Shown here: positions 61,555 to 64,000 of the stretch, one piece after another
Position numbering within the stretch: position 1 is the stretch's first letter
How the letters are laid out: each line of letters begins with the position of its first letter
Assembly: GCF_026230105.1 (NCBI RefSeq)
Contig: NC_079477.1
Span: forward strand, 21,147,001-21,211,000
DNA from: Diorhabda sublineata
Taxonomy: Eukaryota > Arthropoda > Insecta > Coleoptera > Chrysomelidae
Direction of reading: 5' to 3'
Length of the DNA stretch: 64,000 nt
Notes under the pieces: model-generated
Database searches by the model: none
What the model was told of the DNA's origin: nothing
What the model saw: the letters and a program-made list of their open reading frames with translations, nothing else
Program-made: the position numbers and the translations under genes

Positions 61555-64000
61555 CCGTTTGCATCTAACTTTGTCAGATATCTTCGATTAACATCCATTG
61601 AAGCCTATTGAGGTCGATTGTCACTTTGTGTTGATTGGAAATTTTCAAAGTCTGTCTTCGTAATTTGAAGTCGAATTTCAAAATTTCTTATATATTTCAG
61701 TGCGTTTGCAACTAACTTTGTCAGATATCGTCGATTCACATCCATTGAAGCCCATTGAGGTCGATTGTCACTTTGTGTTGATTAAAAATTTTAAAAGTCT
61801 ATCTTCCTAATTTGAAGTCGAATTCCAACATTTCTTATATATTTGAATGAGTTTGCAACTAACTTTTTCAGATATCGTCGATTTACATCCATTGAAGCCC
61901 ATTGAGGTCGATTGTCACTTTGCGTTGATTGGAAATTTTCAAAGTCTCTCTTTCTAATTCGAAGTCGAATTCCAACATTTCTTATATATTTCAGTGAGTT
62001 TGCAAATAACTTTGTAAGATATCGTCGATTTACATCCATTGAAGCCCATTGAGGTCGATTTTCACTTTACGTTGATTGAGAATTTTCAAAGTCTATCTTC
62101 CTAATTTGAAGTCGAATCTCAACATTTCTTATATATTTCAGTGAATTTGCAACTAACTTTGTAAGATATCGTCGATTTACATCCACTGAAGCCCATTGAG
62201 GTCGATTGTCACTTTGTGTTGATTGGAAATTTTCAAAGTCTATCTTCGTAATTTGAAGTCGAATTTCAACATTTCTTATATATTTGAATGAGTTTGCAAC
62301 AAACATTGTCAGATATCGTCGATTTACATCCATTGAAGCTCATTAAGGTCGATTGTCACTTTGCGTTGATTGAGAATTTTCAAAGTCTATCTTCGTAATT
62401 TGAAGTCGAATTTCAACATTCCTTATATATTTCAGTGCGTTTGCATCTAACTTTGTCAGATATCGTAGATTTACATCCATTGAATCCCATTGAGGTCGAT
62501 TGTCACTTTGTGTTGATTGAAAATTTTCAAAGCCTATCTTCCTAATTTGAAGTCGAATTTCAACATTTCTTATATATTTCAGTGCGTTTGCATCTAACTT
62601 TGTCAGATATCTTCGATTTACATCCATTGAAGCCCATTGAGGTCGATTGTCACTTTGTGTTGATTGGAAATTTTCAAAGTCTATCTTCGTAATTTGAAGT
62701 CGAATTTCAACATTCCTTATAAATTTGAATGAGTTTGTAACTAACATTTTCAGATATCGTCGATTTACATCCATTGAAGCCGTTTGAGGTCGATTGTCAC
62801 TTTGCGTTGATTGAGAATTTTCAAAGTCTCTCTTCCTAATTCGAAGTCGAATTCCAACATTTCTTATATATTTCAGTGAGTTTGCAAATAACTTTGTAAG
62901 ATATCGTCGATTTACATCCATTGAAGCCCATTGAGGTCGATTTTCACTTTACGTTGATTGAGAATTTTCAAAGTCTATCTTCGTAATTTGAAGTCGAATT
63001 TCAACATTTCTTATATATTTCAGTGCGTTTGCAACTAACTTTGTCAGATATCGTCGATTCACATCCATTGAAGCCCATTGAGGTCGATTGTCACTTTGTG
63101 TTGATTAAAAATTTTAAAAGTCTATCTTCCTAATTTGAAGTCGAATTCCAACATTTCTTATATATTTCAGTAAGTTTGCAACTAACTTTGTAAGATATCG
63201 TCGATTTACATCCATTAAAGCCCATTGAGGTCGATTGTCACTTTACGTTGATTGAGAATTTTCAAAGTCTATCTTCGTAATTTGAAGTCGAATTTCAACA
63301 TTTCTTATATATTTCAGTGCGTTTGCATCTAACTTTGTCAGATATCTTCGACTAACATCCACTGAAGCCCATTGAGGTCGATTGTCACTTTGTGTTGATT
63401 GGAAATTTTCAAAGTCTATCTTCGTAATTTGAAGTCGAATTTCAACATTTCTTATATATTTGAATGAGTTTGCAACAAACATTGTCAGATATCGTCGATT
63501 TACATCCATTGAAGCCCATTAAGGTCGATTGTCACTTTGCGTTGATTGAGAATTTTCAAAGTCTATCTTCGTAATTTGAAGCCGAATTTCAACATTCCTT
63601 ATATATTTCAGTGCGTTTGCATCTAACTTTGTCAGATATCGTAGATTTACATCCATTGAATCCCATTGAGGTCGATTGTCACTTTGTGTTGATTGAAAAT
63701 TTTCAAAGCCTATCTTCCTAATTTGAAGTCGAATTTCAACATTTCTTATATATTTCAGTGCGTTTGCATCTAACTTTGTCAGATATCTTCGATTTACATC
63801 CATTGAAGCCCATTGAGGTCGATTGTCACTTTGTGTTGATTGGAAATTTTCAAAGTCTATCTTCGTAATTTGAAGTCGAATTTCAACATTTCTTATATAT
63901 TTGAATGAGTTTGTAACTAACTTTTTCAGATATCGTCGATTTACATCCATTGAAGCCGTTTGAGGTCGATTGTCACTTTGCGTTGATTGAGAATTTTCAA

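Larger units (their letters stand above)
1..64000. repeat. 147-bp tandem satellite array filling the entire window
   Basis: Landmark motifs such as ATATCGTCGATTTACATCC recur every 147 bp from the first base to the last, for example at positions 147, 294, 441 and 588. All copies are in the same orientation, giving about 435 monomers. One typical monomer is about 31% G+C. Monomers differ from one another by substitutions at recurring positions and occasionally by deletions of 2, 9 or 84 bp. No unique sequence, inverted segment or inserted transposon was seen, and neither array edge lies in the window. The 147-bp length equals the DNA wrapped in a nucleosome core, which is typical of centromeric or heterochromatic satellites in eukaryotes. 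A centromeric role is inference only. The family is not one I recognise. Confidence 0.98.
45881..64000. repeat. Satellite zone E: regular 5-monomer (735-bp) HOR
   Basis: The zone is built from five monomer subtypes in fixed order. They are e1 (CGATTTTCACTTTACG, TCAGTGAATTTG, GTAAGATATC), e2 (CACTGAAGCCC, TTGGAAATTTT, CAACAAACATTG), e3 (GCTCATTAAGG, TTTGCGTTG, ACATTCCTTAT), e4 (TTGAATCCCATTG, AAAGCCTATC) and e5 (GCCGTTTGAGG, TCTCTCTTCC, TTGCAAATAAC). Clear 735-bp copies start at 48,091, 51,472 and 56,029. The copy at 50,590 is 882 bp because of an extra monomer (ATTCCTTATAAATTTG). No 145-bp units were found, and offsets are multiples of 147. No gene is present. Confidence 0.87.

Noticed and set aside
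1..64000. Dozens of minus-strand open frames of 64-889 codons with a 49-residue repeat
   Set aside because: They follow directly from a stop-free frame in a 147-bp (49-codon) monomer. Starts and stops coincide with monomer variants, 2-bp deletions break the frame, stops of several kinds are amplified in zones A and E, and no signal peptide, domain or gene context exists.
1..64000. CRISPR array
   Set aside because: There are regularly spaced repeats but no unique spacers: the whole 147-bp period is repetitive, and monomers are far longer than CRISPR repeat-spacer units.
1..64000. CENP-B box in the monomer
   Set aside because: The required TTCG....A..CGGG core was looked for on both strands of the common monomer forms and is absent; CGGG was not noticed in the array.
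1..64000. Telomeric or subtelomeric simple repeat
   Set aside because: No TTAGGG, TTTAGGG, TTAGG or similar short tandem motif is present; the period is 147 bp throughout.
1..64000. tRNA, rRNA or structured small RNA genes
   Set aside because: No conserved tRNA boxes, rRNA segments or stable GC stems are seen; the only dyads are the short AT-rich palindromes of the monomer.

Overview
The whole 64 kb window is one uninterrupted array of satellite DNA. It has no recognisable gene, RNA gene, transposon, CRISPR array or unique sequence. The basic unit is a 147-bp AT-rich monomer (about 31% G+C by hand count of one typical unit). It is repeated roughly 435 times, always in the same orientation. 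Such an array points to a eukaryotic chromosome, most likely centromeric, pericentromeric or other constitutive heterochromatin. I do not recognise the satellite family and cannot name the organism.

The array is a mosaic of monomer subtypes arranged in higher-order repeats (HORs). Five zones can be told apart by diagnostic variants; the boundaries are approximate. Zone A (1-10,330) is interspersed with monomers shortened by 2 bp (145 bp) and has 2-, 3-, 4- and 6-monomer HORs. Zone B (10,331-27,950) has full 147-bp units, with 5-monomer (735 bp) and 12-monomer (1,764 bp) periodicities and long-range copies at offsets of 6,762 and 8,820 bp. Zone C (27,951-36,920) begins with the most degenerate monomers, including one truncated unit, and then contains a 588-bp tetramer HOR inside a 3,664-bp tandem duplication. 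Zone D (36,921-45,880) has a 1,466-bp tandem duplication and several 1.5-3.4 kb offset copies. Zone E (45,881-64,000) is dominated by a regular 5-monomer (735 bp) HOR, sometimes 6-monomer (882 bp), with block copies at 2,352, 2,499 and 3,381 bp.

Because 147 is 49 x 3, one minus-strand frame that happens to be free of stops in the monomer stays open through consecutive monomers. This creates long apparent ORFs, the longest being 889 codons at 24,221-26,890. I judge these to be by-products of the repeat. They are broken by at least three different kinds of stop-creating variant and by 2-bp frameshifts, and their ends follow repeat subtypes rather than any gene-like structure. No CDS is annotated.

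The points most worth following up are the nucleosome-sized monomer, the subtype-specific 14-bp palindrome, the nested recent duplications, and whether the array binds a centromeric histone. All lengths, offsets and breakpoints were read by eye from the sequence; no alignment or database search was run.
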